DNA of 64,000 nt from Rossellomorea marisflavi (GCF_022170785.1 NZ_CP081870.1:4216001-4280000); one strand, 5' to 3'; positions 6,715-15,793 are shown, counted from the first letter of the stretch. Translations and numbers: made by a program. Notes: generated by a model not told the origin, from the letters alone.

Positions 6715-8610
6715 ATGAAAAAACGTGTGTCCATTGGCCTAACCATCACTCTTCTTGCTTCAGGTACAACATCTGCTTTTGCTTCAGAGCATCACCCACA
6801 TCCGAAACAGATCAAGAATGTCGAGTTCCAATCTATGAACGCACCGACCACCATCGAAGATATGATCAAAACCTATACCAATGCTTCCGTTAAGGTAACC
6901 TATAAAGATGGCAGCGTGAAAGAAACGCCGCTTAAATACAATCAGCTATTCCTCTCAAAAGATAAAATCGTTGATAACAAAGGGGAAATGATCGATGCCG
7001 GTACACCCATTGATGTCAACGGAGACCCGATCATCGACCGGAGCGTACCGGACCAACCGACCCCTTACGTCTCAGACGCACCCGATTCCAATAGCTTCAT
7101 CACCATCAACGGGAAGTCTTATATCATCTCCCATTATGAATATGAGTCCATTGATAACGCAGGAGAAGAGCTTGGCGGACTCCCTGCATCCATGACCCTG
7201 ACTCAAGTGGACCGCAATGATGAAACCGGTGAACTGACCGTCAATCATGCGAAAAAAATCGACTTTGCAAACGTGAACGGCCTTTGGACACCATGTAATG
7301 GTTCCACGACCGAATGGGGAACCCACCTTGGTTCCGAAGAGTACGAGCCTGACGCCAGGGCATTTGAAGAAGATCCTTCATCAGACGCTTACAAAGACGT
7401 CAACAGCTTCGCTGAGCGATACTTCGGCGATGCATCAAAAGCCAATCCTTATTTCTACGGCTGGATCCCGGAAATTTCCGTGGATGACAACGGTGACGCT
7501 TCAGTCGTGAAGCACTACAGCACGGGTCGCTTCTCTCATGAAATGATGCAGGTCCTTCCTGATAACAAGACCGCCCTCTTCGGAGATGACGGAAACAACA
7601 CCATGATGTTCATGTATGTCGCAGACAAAGAGAAGGATTTCTCTGCCGGAACGCTTTATGCAGCCAAGTTCAAGCAAAAAAGCGGTGAAAACGGTGGTAA
7701 AGGGGATCTTCAATGGATCAAGCTCGGACACTCCACAGATGATGAGGTCAAATCCATCATCGACAAAGGCGTGACATTCAGCGACATCTTTGAAACATCC
7801 GATGAGCCTAAAGAAGGATTCACAGCCGTGAAGACGGCAGCAAGCAAGAAAGTCGAATACCTGAAAGTGAAACCAGGCATGGAAAAAGCAGCGGCATTCC
7901 TTGAGTCCCGCCGTTACGGGGCCATCCTAGGTGCCACAAGCGAGTTCAACAAGATGGAAGGCCTGAGCGTGAACAAGAAGGACAAGAAAGCCTATATGGC
8001 CATCTCATACCAAAACAGTGCCATGCTGAAACAACCGGATGCCGTCCAGGATGACATCCAGCTGCCTCACCTTGAGTCCGGAGTCACTTACCAACTCAAT
8101 ATGGCTGCCGGCCAAAAAGACCAGTCCAAAGGGAAGATCGACAGTCGCTATGTGCCTGCCAGCATGGAAGGTCTCGTCATCGGTGAAGACCTTGAACGAG
8201 CGGATGCCTATGGAAATACGGCTAACCCTGATAAAATCGCCAATCCGGACAACCTGACGTACTCAGAAGATATGAATACCCTCTTCATCGGTGAAGATAG
8301 TGACATGCATACGAATAACTTCGTCTGGGCGTACAACGTGAAGACGAAGAAACTATCCCGCATCCTATTCGTTCCGGTTGGAGCTGAAGCAACAGGCCTG
8401 CGTGCCGTCGAAAACATCGAGAACTCCCGCTACCTGCTGAGCAACTACCAGCACCCAGGGGAGAAACTCGGTAAGAAAGACATCACAGCCGTTGATCGCG
8501 ACGCTCTGGAAAAAGCCATGCGCGACAGCATCGGAATCCAGGAAACAGGTGGAGTCGGCTATGTATCCGGCCTTCCTTCCAATGAAGGACCACAGCATAA
8601 GAAACAATAA
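6715..8610 (+). CDS. phoX: PhoX-family alkaline phosphatase (DUF839), secreted
   Basis: A 631-residue exported protein of the PhoX/DUF839 family, calcium- and iron-dependent phosphatases that release phosphate outside the cell. The family signature is visible as TPCNGSTTEWGTHLGSEE near residue 190, with later blade motifs such as MEGLSVNKKDKKAYMA and LTYSEDMNTLFIGEDSD. The N-terminus is a signal peptide (MKKRVSIGLTITLLASG) without the twin-arginine pair usual for PhoX, so export by Sec is predicted. GGAGG at 6701-6705 is the ribosome site. The Pho-like repeats upstream and a second phosphatase 3 kb away support a role in phosphate starvation. Confidence 0.8.
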   Translation: MKKRVSIGLTITLLASGTTSAFASEHHPHPKQIKNVEFQSMNAPTTIEDMIKTYTNASVKVTYKDGSVKETPLKYNQLFLSKDKIVDNKGEMIDAGTPIDVNGDPIIDRSVPDQPTPYVSDAPDSNSFITINGKSYIISHYEYESIDNAGEELGGLPASMTLTQVDRNDETGELTVNHAKKIDFANVNGLWTPCNGSTTEWGTHLGSEEYEPDARAFEEDPSSDAYKDVNSFAERYFGDASKANPYFYGWIPEISVDDNGDASVVKHYSTGRFSHEMMQVLPDNKTALFGDDGNNTMMFMYVADKEKDFSAGTLYAAKFKQKSGENGGKGDLQWIKLGHSTDDEVKSIIDKGVTFSDIFETSDEPKEGFTAVKTAASKKVEYLKVKPGMEKAAAFLESRRYGAILGATSEFNKMEGLSVNKKDKKAYMAISYQNSAMLKQPDAVQDDIQLPHLESGVTYQLNMAAGQKDQSKGKIDSRYVPASMEGLVIGEDLERADAYGNTANPDKIANPDNLTYSEDMNTLFIGEDSDMHTNNFVWAYNVKTKKLSRILFVPVGAEATGLRAVENIENSRYLLSNYQHPGEKLGKKDITAVDRDALEKAMRDSIGIQETGGVGYVSGLPSNEGPQHKKQ

Positions 8611-8617
8611 ACAGAAG

Positions 8618-8656
8618 AAAATCCGAACGATGATTCAAATCGTTCGGATTTTTTCT
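8618..8656 (+). terminator. Terminator after phoX
   Basis: AAAATCCGAACGAT (8618-8631) pairs with ATCGTTCGGATTTT (8639-8652), then further T. Confidence 0.9.
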
Positions 8657-8659
8657 CTC

Positions 8660-8940
8660 TATTCCCAATGGTAAGCATGACTCTATCCCGTTAACCGACA
8701 GCGGTAAAGATTCAAGGGTTGGTTGCAAGCAAGCATTCTCAATCATCCCCTGCTAATTTTCAAATTGGCCAGGGACCCTTTCGTTTTGCAGATAAGCGGA
8801 TTCCCAGATTATACAATCGTATCATTAGAAATCCCGTGCCGTGTAATGCTAAAATATAAAGAGTCATCCCGTATAAAACCCTTCGATTTAGGCAAAATCA
8901 GAAGATGGGGAGATTTTTTCACCGGAAGTGCCACTTTTCC
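8660..8940. other. Intergenic stretch without a recognised gene
   Basis: About 280 bases between the phoX terminator and the ahpC promoter. An open frame runs through it on plus but has no ribosome site and reads into ahpC out of frame. No hairpin, repeat or RNA gene was recognised. Confidence 0.4.
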
Positions 8941-8941
8941 T

Positions 8942-8995
8942 TTGACAAATAACCCAATGTATATAATAATGAGTATTGAATTAGAATTATTACAA
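8942..8995 (+). promoter_or_regulatory. ahpCF promoter with PerR box
   Basis: TTGACA (8942-8947), 17 bases, AATAAT (8965-8970) form a sigma-A promoter. TTAGAATTATTACAA (8981-8995) matches the PerR box TTATAATNATTATAA at 12 of 14 defined positions and lies just after the start point. This is the known peroxide-sensing arrangement: PerR represses until oxidised by hydrogen peroxide. Confidence 0.8.
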
Positions 8996-9017
8996 TTAAC
9001 CAAGGAGGAATTTCGAT

Positions 9018-9581
9018 ATGTCATTAATCGGAACTGAAGTTCTACCATTTACTGCACAAGCTTACCACAAAGGTGATTTCGTAGAGGTCACTGAAGAAAA
9101 CTTCAAAGGTAAATGGAGCGTAGTCTGCTTCTACCCTGCAGATTTCACATTTGTATGCCCTACTGAACTTGGCGACCTTCAAGATCAATATGCTACGCTT
9201 AAAGATTTAGGCGTTGAAGTATACTCCGTTTCTACAGATACACATTTCACTCATAAAGCATGGCACGACCATTCAGATACAATCAACAAAATCGAGTACG
9301 TGATGATCGGTGACCCTTCACAAAAAATCTCACGCAACTTCGACGTGTTGGACGAAGAAGAAGGACTTGCTGACCGCGGTACATTCATCATCGATCCAGA
9401 CGGCGTGATCCAAACAGTTGAAATCAATGCCGGCGGTATCGGACGTGACGCAAGCTCACTCGTAAACAAAATCAAAGCAGCACAATATGTGCGCAAAAAC
9501 CCAGGTGAAGTTTGCCCGGCTAAATGGGAAGAAGGAAGCGAAACCCTTACACCAGGACTTGACCTAGTAGGTAAAATCTAA
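9018..9581 (+). CDS. ahpC: Alkyl hydroperoxide reductase peroxiredoxin subunit
   Basis: A typical two-cysteine peroxiredoxin of 187 residues that reduces hydrogen peroxide and organic peroxides in the cytoplasm. The peroxidatic cysteine is Cys47 in FTFVCPTE and the resolving cysteine is Cys166 in [10 protein letters not shown]. Its oxidised disulfide is reduced by AhpF, encoded 13 bases downstream. AAGGAGGAATT precedes the ATG. Expression should follow the PerR box. Confidence 0.98.
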   Translation: MSLIGTEVLPFTAQAYHKGDFVEVTEENFKGKWSVVCFYPADFTFVCPTELGDLQDQYATLKDLGVEVYSVSTDTHFTHKAWHDHSDTINKIEYVMIGDPSQKISRNFDVLDEEEGLADRGTFIIDPDGVIQTVEINAGGIGRDASSLVNKIKAAQYVRKNPGEVCPAKWEEGSETLTPGLDLVGKI

Positions 9582-9594
9582 GGAGTTCGATTAC

Positions 9595-11121
9595 ATGTTG
9601 GATGCAAATATCAAAGCACAGCTAGAACAGTATCTTCAAATGTTAGAGAGCGATATTTTGCTCAAGGTAAGTGCTGGAGACGACAAGGTATCGCATGACA
9701 TGCTTTCATTGGTGGACCAGCTTGCGACCATGTCTCCCCGCATCAAAGTGGAGAACACTGAATTGGAACGCACACCAAGCTTCAGCGTCAATCGCATCGG
9801 CGAAGACACCGGCATCACATTTGCCGGCGTCCCGCTGGGGCACGAGTTCACTTCATTGGTCCTTGCTTTGCTGCAAGTGAGCGGCAGGGCACCGAAAGTC
9901 GATCAAACCGTGATCGACCAGATCAAAAATGTGAAGGGTGAATACCACTTCGAGTCGTATATCAGCCTCACATGCCACAACTGCCCTGATGTCGTACAAG
10001 CCCTGAACATCATGAGTCTCCTCAATGACGGAATCTCTCATACGATGATCGACGGCGCTGCGTTCAAAGACGAAGTCGAAAGCAAAGAAATCATGGCGGT
10101 CCCGACTGTATTCCTTAACGGTGAAGAGTTCGGAAGCGGTCGTATGACCCTTGAAGAAATGCTGAACAAAATGGGCAGCGGCCCTGATGCAGCTGAATTC
10201 GCCGATAAAGATCCATATGATGTCCTCGTAGTCGGTGGCGGTCCCGCTGGTGCAAGTGCTGCGATCTACGCTGCGCGTAAAGGTATTCGCACCGGACTTG
10301 TAGCCGAACGCTTTGGTGGACAGGTGATGGACACCCTCGGCATCGAGAACTTCATCAGCATGACCAAGACGGAAGGTCCGAAACTTGTCGCAAGCCTCGA
10401 AGAACACGTGAAAGATTACAACATCGATGTGATGAATCTTCAGCGTGCGAAGAGCCTCGAGAAGAAAGACCTCGTCGAATTGGAACTTGAAAACGGAGCG
10501 GTCCTGAAGAGTAAGACCGTCATCCTTTCAACAGGTGCCCGCTGGCGCAACGTCGGCGTCCCTGGCGAAGCAGAATTCAAGAACAAAGGAGTCGCTTATT
10601 GCCCTCACTGTGACGGACCATTGTTCGAAGGGAAAGATGTAGCGGTCATCGGCGGAGGAAACTCCGGCGTGGAAGCAGCCATCGACCTTGCAGGGATCGT
10701 CAAGCATGTGACTGTCCTTGAATTCATGCCTGAGCTGAAAGCCGATGCTGTACTGCAGGAACGCCTTAACAGCCTTCCGAACGTTACGGTCGTGAAAAAC
10801 GCACAAACGAAAGAGATCACGGGAACCGATAAGGTGAACGGAATCACTTACATCGATCGTGCGACAGAGGAAGAACATCACGTGGAACTTGCCGGCGTAT
10901 TCGTTCAAATCGGTCTCGTGCCGAACACGGAATGGCTCGGTGACTCCCTTGAGAAAACACGCATGGGTGAGCTCGTTGTCGATAAGCATGGTGCAACCAG
11001 TATGCCTGGTGTCTTCGCTGCCGGAGACTGCACGGACAGTGCCTACAAGCAGATCATCATCTCCATGGGATCAGGTGCAACCGCATCACTTGGTGCGTTT
11101 GATTACATGATCCGGAACTAA
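9595..11121 (+). CDS. ahpF: Alkyl hydroperoxide reductase flavoprotein subunit
   Basis: A 508-residue NADH:peroxiredoxin oxidoreductase. The N-terminal tandem thioredoxin folds carry one CxxC (Cys127/Cys130 in LTCHNCPD); the FAD loop is GGGPAG at 214-219; the redox-active pair is Cys336/Cys339 in CPHCDG; the NADH loop is GGGNSG. Electrons pass from NADH through FAD and the two CxxC centres to AhpC. It is co-transcribed with ahpC. AAGGAG precedes the ATG. Confidence 0.98.
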   Translation: MLDANIKAQLEQYLQMLESDILLKVSAGDDKVSHDMLSLVDQLATMSPRIKVENTELERTPSFSVNRIGEDTGITFAGVPLGHEFTSLVLALLQVSGRAPKVDQTVIDQIKNVKGEYHFESYISLTCHNCPDVVQALNIMSLLNDGISHTMIDGAAFKDEVESKEIMAVPTVFLNGEEFGSGRMTLEEMLNKMGSGPDAAEFADKDPYDVLVVGGGPAGASAAIYAARKGIRTGLVAERFGGQVMDTLGIENFISMTKTEGPKLVASLEEHVKDYNIDVMNLQRAKSLEKKDLVELELENGAVLKSKTVILSTGARWRNVGVPGEAEFKNKGVAYCPHCDGPLFEGKDVAVIGGGNSGVEAAIDLAGIVKHVTVLEFMPELKADAVLQERLNSLPNVTVVKNAQTKEITGTDKVNGITYIDRATEEEHHVELAGVFVQIGLVPNTEWLGDSLEKTRMGELVVDKHGATSMPGVFAAGDCTDSAYKQIIISMGSGATASLGAFDYMIRN

Positions 11122-11159
11122 CAACAATAAGGGCTGGGACAAACGTGTTTTAGTCATAG

Positions 11160-11208
11160 AAAAACCCGAATTAATTGCCGACGATCAGGCAAAATAATTC
11201 GGGTTTTT
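11160..11208 (+). terminator. Terminator of ahpCF
   Basis: AAAAACCCGAATTA (11160-11173) pairs with TAATTCGGGTTTTT (11195-11208). The preceding GGGCTGGGACAAA text is a common downstream sequence in Bacillaceae. Confidence 0.85.
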
Positions 11209-11242
11209 CATTTATTTCATGACCATTACTATTTACTTGTTT

Positions 11243-11366
11243 CTAGCGGTTGATTGGAGTGCAAGACGAAGACTCCTGCGGGAAGTGTAGCTGATGTGAG
11301 ACCCCGCAGGCTTGCCGAGGAGGCTCACGGGCTACCCGCGGAAAGCGAAGTCTTGCACGGAAATCA
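11243..11366. repeat. Bacillaceae palindromic repeat, copy 1
   Basis: A G/C-rich structured repeat of about 120 bases. Outer stem GTGCAAGAC (11259-11267) with GTCTTGCAC (11350-11358); inner stem GTGAG (11296-11300) with CTCAC (11324-11328). The core has GACCCCGCAGGC (11300-11311) and GAGGAGGCTC (11317-11326), both found unchanged in copy 2 near 44.3 kb. The type, with CTCCTGCGGG near the 5' side and GCGGAAAGCG near the 3' side, is familiar from many Bacillaceae intergenic regions. Open frames through it are artefacts. Confidence 0.75.
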
Positions 11367-11430
11367 TAAGCGGTATAAAGAGCCTATACTGATAGTGTGC
11401 GCCAGTTTATTGTGGATTTTGAAAAGGGAG

Positions 11431-13077
11431 CTATTTCGCTTCCTTCAACGCTTTCTCCGACACATAGAAGTCTTTTCCGTTATACACCGTTACCCCATCG
11501 AGGGTCTTCGTTTTAGACTTTTTCTTATCCGTCACCGTGACGATATTCTTATTCGCGGGCACTTCAATTTTCTTCTTATTCTTCTCGGCCACGAATACCG
11601 GATTGTTCTCATCCGTTACATCAATACGGGTTTTGTAGCCTTTTTTCTCAAAGGATTCCCTTGCATTGACGAATAATTTGTCCGTTGTCTTCTCCAGGTT
11701 CACACCCATGAAATCAGCCATCTTCTTCGGCAGGTCGGTGTTCTCTACCATTCCGTATGGTCTGGACGGTCCATAGGCGTACAGGAATACATCCTCACCC
11801 GTGTGCCCGCCTGTGGTGAAGCCAAGGTTCGCACGGCTTGCAAGCATTTTGGAAAGGTCTCCGTTCAGGTTCTTCGATGCCTTCAGGGCTTCAATCTCTT
11901 CCTTCGTGAGGTTATCCAGCCCATAGAGAGCGGCGACCTGCTTCATATTCGAGCGATCGGCTTTGAGCTTACCTGTCGCTCCTTCAAGGGTCATGCTCGC
12001 CTTTTTCAAAGGATCGATATAAGCTGAAACCGGTGTGCTTGGGTAACTTGCGTTCGTGTTGACATTCCCCATGGTGACCCCGCTGTTCCCGTGATCGGAT
12101 ACGGCAATGACCATGGTGTTGCCATCTTTTTTGGCAAATTCCAGCGCTTCATTGACCGCATCATCGAATGCGAGTACATCCCCGATCATACCGATTGGAT
12201 CGTTGGCGTGGGCCGCCCAGTCGACCTTGCTTCCCTCTACGAATAGGAAGAATCCTTCTTTATTCTTGGAAAGGGTATCGATCCCTTTCTTCGTCATCTC
12301 GGCAAGCGTCGGTTCGTTTTTGCGCGTCTTCTCACGGTCGATATCATACGCCATGGCAGAAGGGGCAAACGCTCCCCAAAGCTTCTTGGAGTTCGACTTC
12401 ATGAGGTCTTTGCGTGTTTCCACGACGTCATAGCCTTTGGAATCGATCACATCGAGGAGATTTTCCCCATCTTTTCTACCTGCTGGAGTGAGGGATTCCT
12501 TCCCACCGCCTAGAACGACATCGATCCCTTGATACACCTGCTGTTCGGCAATGTCATTGTAGTTGCTGCGATGTGGTGCGTGAGAAGAGAAACCGGCCGG
12601 AGTGGCGTGCTGGATCTCGGATGTAGAAATGATTCCCGTGGATTTCCCTTTAAGTTTGGCTGCTTCGAGTACATTGGCCACAGGCCGTAATTGGTCTTCC
12701 TCTTTGATCTGTTCCACTCCCGGAGAACTGACCACTTTAGGAAGAAGGCCAACGACCTTATCATTGCTTTTGTTCCCTGTTGCAAGAGCGGTGGCTGCGG
12801 GTGCTGAATCCGTAATCGCCGACTCTGCTGAATATGTACGGACGCCGCCGATGGCGATCTCATCCATAGCCAAGTCCTCCCCCTTGTACCAACGGGCGAG
12901 TGATGTTGCCCCGGCACTTGTCCCATCCATGACCATCATGATCACGTTGGTCGGTTCCTTCTTCTTGTCCTTAGCTTCCACCTCAGTCTTCACTGATCCT
13001 GCAAAGCCCAGTGATGAAAAAGCCAGAGCGGCGGCCAATGATAGGCCGGTCACCTTTTTCGTACTCATTCGTCCCAT
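11431..13077 (-). CDS. phoA: PhoA-type alkaline phosphatase, secreted
   Basis: A 548-residue alkaline phosphatase that hydrolyses phosphate monoesters outside the cell. A metal-binding Asp is seen at residue 51 (VMDGTSAG) and the nucleophile Ser91 in TDSAPAATALATG; later metal ligands occur in SDHGNS and in the TGGHTGED element. A signal peptide spans the first 35 residues. The start at 13077 is preferred to 13098 because GGAGGAG lies just upstream of it. The last 100 residues form a tail beyond the catalytic core. The Pho-box ladder upstream predicts PhoPR control. Confidence 0.9.
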   Translation of the reverse strand: MGRMSTKKVTGLSLAAALAFSSLGFAGSVKTEVEAKDKKKEPTNVIMMVMDGTSAGATSLARWYKGEDLAMDEIAIGGVRTYSAESAITDSAPAATALATGNKSNDKVVGLLPKVVSSPGVEQIKEEDQLRPVANVLEAAKLKGKSTGIISTSEIQHATPAGFSSHAPHRSNYNDIAEQQVYQGIDVVLGGGKESLTPAGRKDGENLLDVIDSKGYDVVETRKDLMKSNSKKLWGAFAPSAMAYDIDREKTRKNEPTLAEMTKKGIDTLSKNKEGFFLFVEGSKVDWAAHANDPIGMIGDVLAFDDAVNEALEFAKKDGNTMVIAVSDHGNSGVTMGNVNTNASYPSTPVSAYIDPLKKASMTLEGATGKLKADRSNMKQVAALYGLDNLTKEEIEALKASKNLNGDLSKMLASRANLGFTTGGHTGEDVFLYAYGPSRPYGMVENTDLPKKMADFMGVNLEKTTDKLFVNARESFEKKGYKTRIDVTDENNPVFVAEKNKKKIEVPANKNIVTVTDKKKSKTKTLDGVTVYNGKDFYVSEKALKEAK

Positions 13078-13127
13078 TCCAATCTCCTCCTCTGTCATCC
13101 ATCTTCATCTCCATACTAGAAGGCTTT

Positions 13128-13166
13128 TGTAAAAAGGAACAAGTGTATATGTAATTATTTTGTAAA
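13128..13166 (-). promoter_or_regulatory. Pho-box ladder before phoA
   Basis: On the minus strand, TTTACA (13161-13166), ATTACA (13150-13155), ACTTGT (13139-13144) and TTTACA (13128-13133) stand at exact 11-base steps. Three of four match the PhoP repeat TTNACA well. This is the classical arrangement of PhoP-activated promoters. Confidence 0.7.
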
Positions 13167-13230
13167 TGTGTTTAGCTGACCCAATTCCCCTCGTATTACC
13201 TATGGCATAGATTCAGGTTTTACCATTCAT

Positions 13231-13266
13231 AAAACAACCCCGCACAAACGTGTACGGGGTTGTTTT
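13231..13266 (-). terminator. Terminator of the CycA-type permease gene (possibly bidirectional)
   Basis: AAAACAACCCCG (13231-13242) pairs with CGGGGTTGTTTT (13255-13266). The hairpin lies directly at the permease stop codon. Confidence 0.8.
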
Positions 13267-14618
13267 TATGATGAAAGTGAAGCTTTTTGCCTGATCCGAT
13301 AGACTGCAAACAGGATGACGAACCATAGTGGTGTCAATAACAGTGCCGGCCTTGTCTCATCGGCAAACAGCATAATGACGAGTATCGCAGCGAAAAGCAC
13401 CAGTACAAGATAATTCACCAACGGGGTGAACGGTGCTTTGAAGCTCGACTTCTCATGGAGGTCAGGACGCTTCCTCCGGTATAAAATATGGCAAACGAGG
13501 ATGATCCCCCACACCCAGATGAAGCAGATGGCACTGATCGTCGTGACGATCCCAAAGGCTTGATCCGGGATGAGCTTGCTTAGCAACGCACCGACCGATA
13601 CGACCACCGTGGAGACCAATAGGGCAGAACTGGGGACATGGTTCCGGTTTAATCTTCCCAGTCTGGCCGGCGCCTGTTTACCTTTACTAAGATTGAAAAG
13701 AATCCGGCTCGTGGAGAACATTCCACTGTTGCAGGCGGACGCCGCCGATGTGAGAACCACGAAGTTGATGATTCCGGCAGCCACGGGAACCCCGATCAGA
13801 CCGAATGTTTTCACAAATGGGCTCTCTGCTGCCGTCAGCTCCATCCAAGGATTGATGCACAGCAGAACGATGATAGCCCCTACATAAAAGAAGAGGATAC
13901 GCAACGGTATCTTATTGATGGCAGAAGGGATATTCTTCTGGGGATTGGACGTTTCCGCCGCCGACACCCCGATGAGTTCCACACCGACGTAGGCGAAGAT
14001 CACCATCTGCAGGGAGAGAAGGAAGCCACTCATCCCATTGGGGAAGAAGCCGCCATTCTCCCATAAGTTCGTCACGGTCACCGGTCCTGCATCCGTATTG
14101 AACCCGATGGCAAGCAGGACCACGCCCACTGCAATGAGGGCGAGGATCGTAATCACCTTGATCAGGGCGAACCAAAATTCCAGTTCACCGAACAGCTTGA
14201 CCGTCAGAAGATTGAACCCAAGAAGAATGACCAGACAGATCAGGGCCGGAATCCACTGGGGAATGTCAAACCAATAATTCACATACACCCCGACTGCGAT
14301 CACATCGGCCATTGCCGTCATGATCCAGCAGAACCAATACGTCCAGCCCGTGACAAACGAAGCCCATGACCCGAGATAGTCCTCCGCTATATCGGTGATG
14401 GATTGATACCCTGCTTTCGAAAGCAATAGTTCGCCGAGTGCCCTCATGACGAAAAACAGTGCGATTCCAACGAGTAAATACGCAAAGATGATGGAAGGAC
14501 CCGCCGATTGTATCGCCTTACCGGACCCAAGGAACAGCCCGGTCCCGATCGTACCCCCGATGGCAATCAGCTGTACATGGCGATTGGAAAGATCCCTCTT
14601 TAACTCTTGTTGTGCCAA
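13266..14618 (-). CDS. cycA: CycA/AapA-type amino acid permease (glycine/alanine), behind a glycine riboswitch
   Basis: An amino acid permease of 450 residues with twelve predicted spans, closely like the D-serine/D-alanine/glycine transporter CycA. Visible are the first-helix motif IGGTIGTGLFLGSG, GELLLSKAGY, GWTYWFCWIMTAMADV, INFVVLTSAASACNSGMFS and the late RPDLHEKSSF. The open frame extends far upstream to 14909, but that part is the riboswitch leader read as protein. Translation most likely starts at the TTG at 14618, preceded by GAGGAGGAG. The riboswitch upstream indicates that glycine is the sensed ligand and a probable substrate. Confidence 0.85.
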   Translation of the reverse strand: MAQQELKRDLSNRHVQLIAIGGTIGTGLFLGSGKAIQSAGPSIIFAYLLVGIALFFVMRALGELLLSKAGYQSITDIAEDYLGSWASFVTGWTYWFCWIMTAMADVIAVGVYVNYWFDIPQWIPALICLVILLGFNLLTVKLFGELEFWFALIKVITILALIAVGVVLLAIGFNTDAGPVTVTNLWENGGFFPNGMSGFLLSLQMVIFAYVGVELIGVSAAETSNPQKNIPSAINKIPLRILFFYVGAIIVLLCINPWMELTAAESPFVKTFGLIGVPVAAGIINFVVLTSAASACNSGMFSTSRILFNLSKGKQAPARLGRLNRNHVPSSALLVSTVVVSVGALLSKLIPDQAFGIVTTISAICFIWVWGIILVCHILYRRKRPDLHEKSSFKAPFTPLVNYLVLVLFAAILVIMLFADETRPALLLTPLWFVILFAVYRIRQKASLSS

Positions 14619-14652
14619 AACAAACTCCTCCTCAACATGTTCCACGTGAAAC

Positions 14653-14689
14653 GAAAATAAAAAAAAGAGATTGGAAGCATCCAATCTCT
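14653..14689 (-). terminator. Riboswitch expression-platform terminator
   Basis: On the minus strand AGAGATTGG pairs with CCAATCTCT (plus positions 14681-14689 and 14666-14674), followed by a U tract (the A run at 14659-14666). It lies between the glycine aptamer and the permease start, as in a transcriptional on-switch. Confidence 0.85.
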
Positions 14690-14709
14690 GAGTCGAAAAG
14701 AATATCAAA

Positions 14710-14835
14710 TATAGATCTCCCCTCGTTCGGAAAATCCATACCCGGTACCCTTCTGTCCTTTTGCCTGAGATTGTGAACCCTTCGGCGCCGCTTGAATAGC
14801 GGTCTCTCCAGAAGCTGCTCCTGCTGTAGTGTGAC
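14710..14835 (-). ncRNA. Glycine riboswitch
   Basis: Read on minus, conserved glycine-aptamer blocks appear in order: CTGGAGAGACCG, GGCGCCGAAGG, and AATCTCAGGCAAAAGGACAG. These are the hallmark words of the gcvT-type aptamer. Only one full aptamer is seen; flanking bases may form the ghost aptamer of a singlet switch. The edges are approximate. With the terminator downstream, glycine binding should allow transcription of the permease. Confidence 0.9.
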
Positions 14836-15014
14836 CCACAGCGATCGTAGCTTGATATTGTTATGTTTGAATAGTTATATATTGTAGACCCGTTGAATGG
14901 ATTTGTCAAAGGAAGATCCTCCTTGTGCAGAAGCCACGCAACTGATTCCTCCAGATGATGTCAGTTACTTGGTTGAGCTCTCCAGATCGACCAAATCTTT
15001 TTTTATTTTTTGCA

Positions 15015-15043
15015 TTGACAGTGATAATCATTCTCATTATTAT
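15015..15043 (+). promoter_or_regulatory. Promoter with Fur box for the FTR1 permease
   Basis: TTGACA (15015-15020), 17 bases, TATTAT (15038-15043). In the spacer TGATAATCATTCTCA (15022-15036) matches the 7-1-7 Fur box TGATAATNATTATCA at all but one position, so iron-bound Fur would block polymerase. Confidence 0.85.
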
Positions 15044-15083
15044 AAAGCTTAGAAACGCACTCATACCATACGGGGGAATACAT

Positions 15084-15773
15084 ATGTTGGATTCGCTTTT
15101 TCTTTCATTTCGTGAAGGCCTGGAAGCGGCCTTGATCATCGGCATTATTTTGGCAACGCTCTCACAGCTGAACCGGAAGCATCTTGCCAAGGTTGTCGGA
15201 TTCGGTACCATTGCAGGCGTCATCAGCAGTTTGATCCTGGGCTGGGGTCTATTCACGTTTGCACAAAGCATTTCCCATGAAGCAGAAGAAATCATGGAGG
15301 CCGTCATGAGGATCGTGGCCGCAGGCTTGATTGCCTACTTCATCCTTTGGCTCCACCGCAATCAGCAGGTTGCCGGCAAAATCAAAGGGCAAACGGAGAA
15401 GTCTTCTACATCCAAAATCGGCTTATTCTTATTGGCCTTCCTGTCTGTCATCCGCGAAGGCATGGAGCTTATGGTATTTAATATGACCAAGATCTCAGAA
15501 AGCGCCGGTACCGTGGCTCTCGGTAGCATCATCGGAATCGTAGCGGCTGCACTCGTTGCCTATGTGATCTTCAAAACGACGATCAAGCTTAACCTTTCAC
15601 TGATCTTCAAAGCACTGGGCCTCATCCTCGTCTTCCTTGGCGGAGAAATGTTTGCCGAAGGAATCGTAGAGCTTCTGGAAACGCACTCTGAAGCGATGGA
15701 AATCCTATTCCTGGCCGTCTTCATCGTTCCGGCATTGTTTATCCTCCTGAAGGATGATGTAGCGAGATTCTGA
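15084..15773 (+). CDS. FTR1-family iron permease
   Basis: A membrane protein of 229 residues with seven likely spans and the two iron-coordinating motifs of the FTR1/EfeU family, REGLEA near residue 10 and REGMEL in the middle. It should carry iron across the membrane. The start at 15084 follows GGGGGAA; the longer open frame reads through the promoter. No EfeO or EfeB partner is adjacent, which is unusual for the tripartite EfeUOB system, so it acts alone or with proteins encoded elsewhere. The Fur box supports an iron role. Confidence 0.85.
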   Translation: MLDSLFLSFREGLEAALIIGIILATLSQLNRKHLAKVVGFGTIAGVISSLILGWGLFTFAQSISHEAEEIMEAVMRIVAAGLIAYFILWLHRNQQVAGKIKGQTEKSSTSKIGLFLLAFLSVIREGMELMVFNMTKISESAGTVALGSIIGIVAAALVAYVIFKTTIKLNLSLIFKALGLILVFLGGEMFAEGIVELLETHSEAMEILFLAVFIVPALFILLKDDVARF

Positions 15774-15793
15774 CGAGCGGCATAACAAAAAGA

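Noticed and set aside
8723-9037. Plus-strand open frame before ahpC
   Set aside because: It crosses the ahpC promoter and PerR box and reads into ahpC out of frame; no ribosome site.
11254-11676. Open frame of 140 codons on plus
   Set aside because: It runs through the palindromic repeat and antisense to phoA; the TPAG and RRLAEEA words are the usual false translation of this repeat family.
14619-14909. N-terminal extension of the CycA-type permease
   Set aside because: The extension is translated riboswitch and terminator sequence; the aligned family start is at the TTG at 14618.
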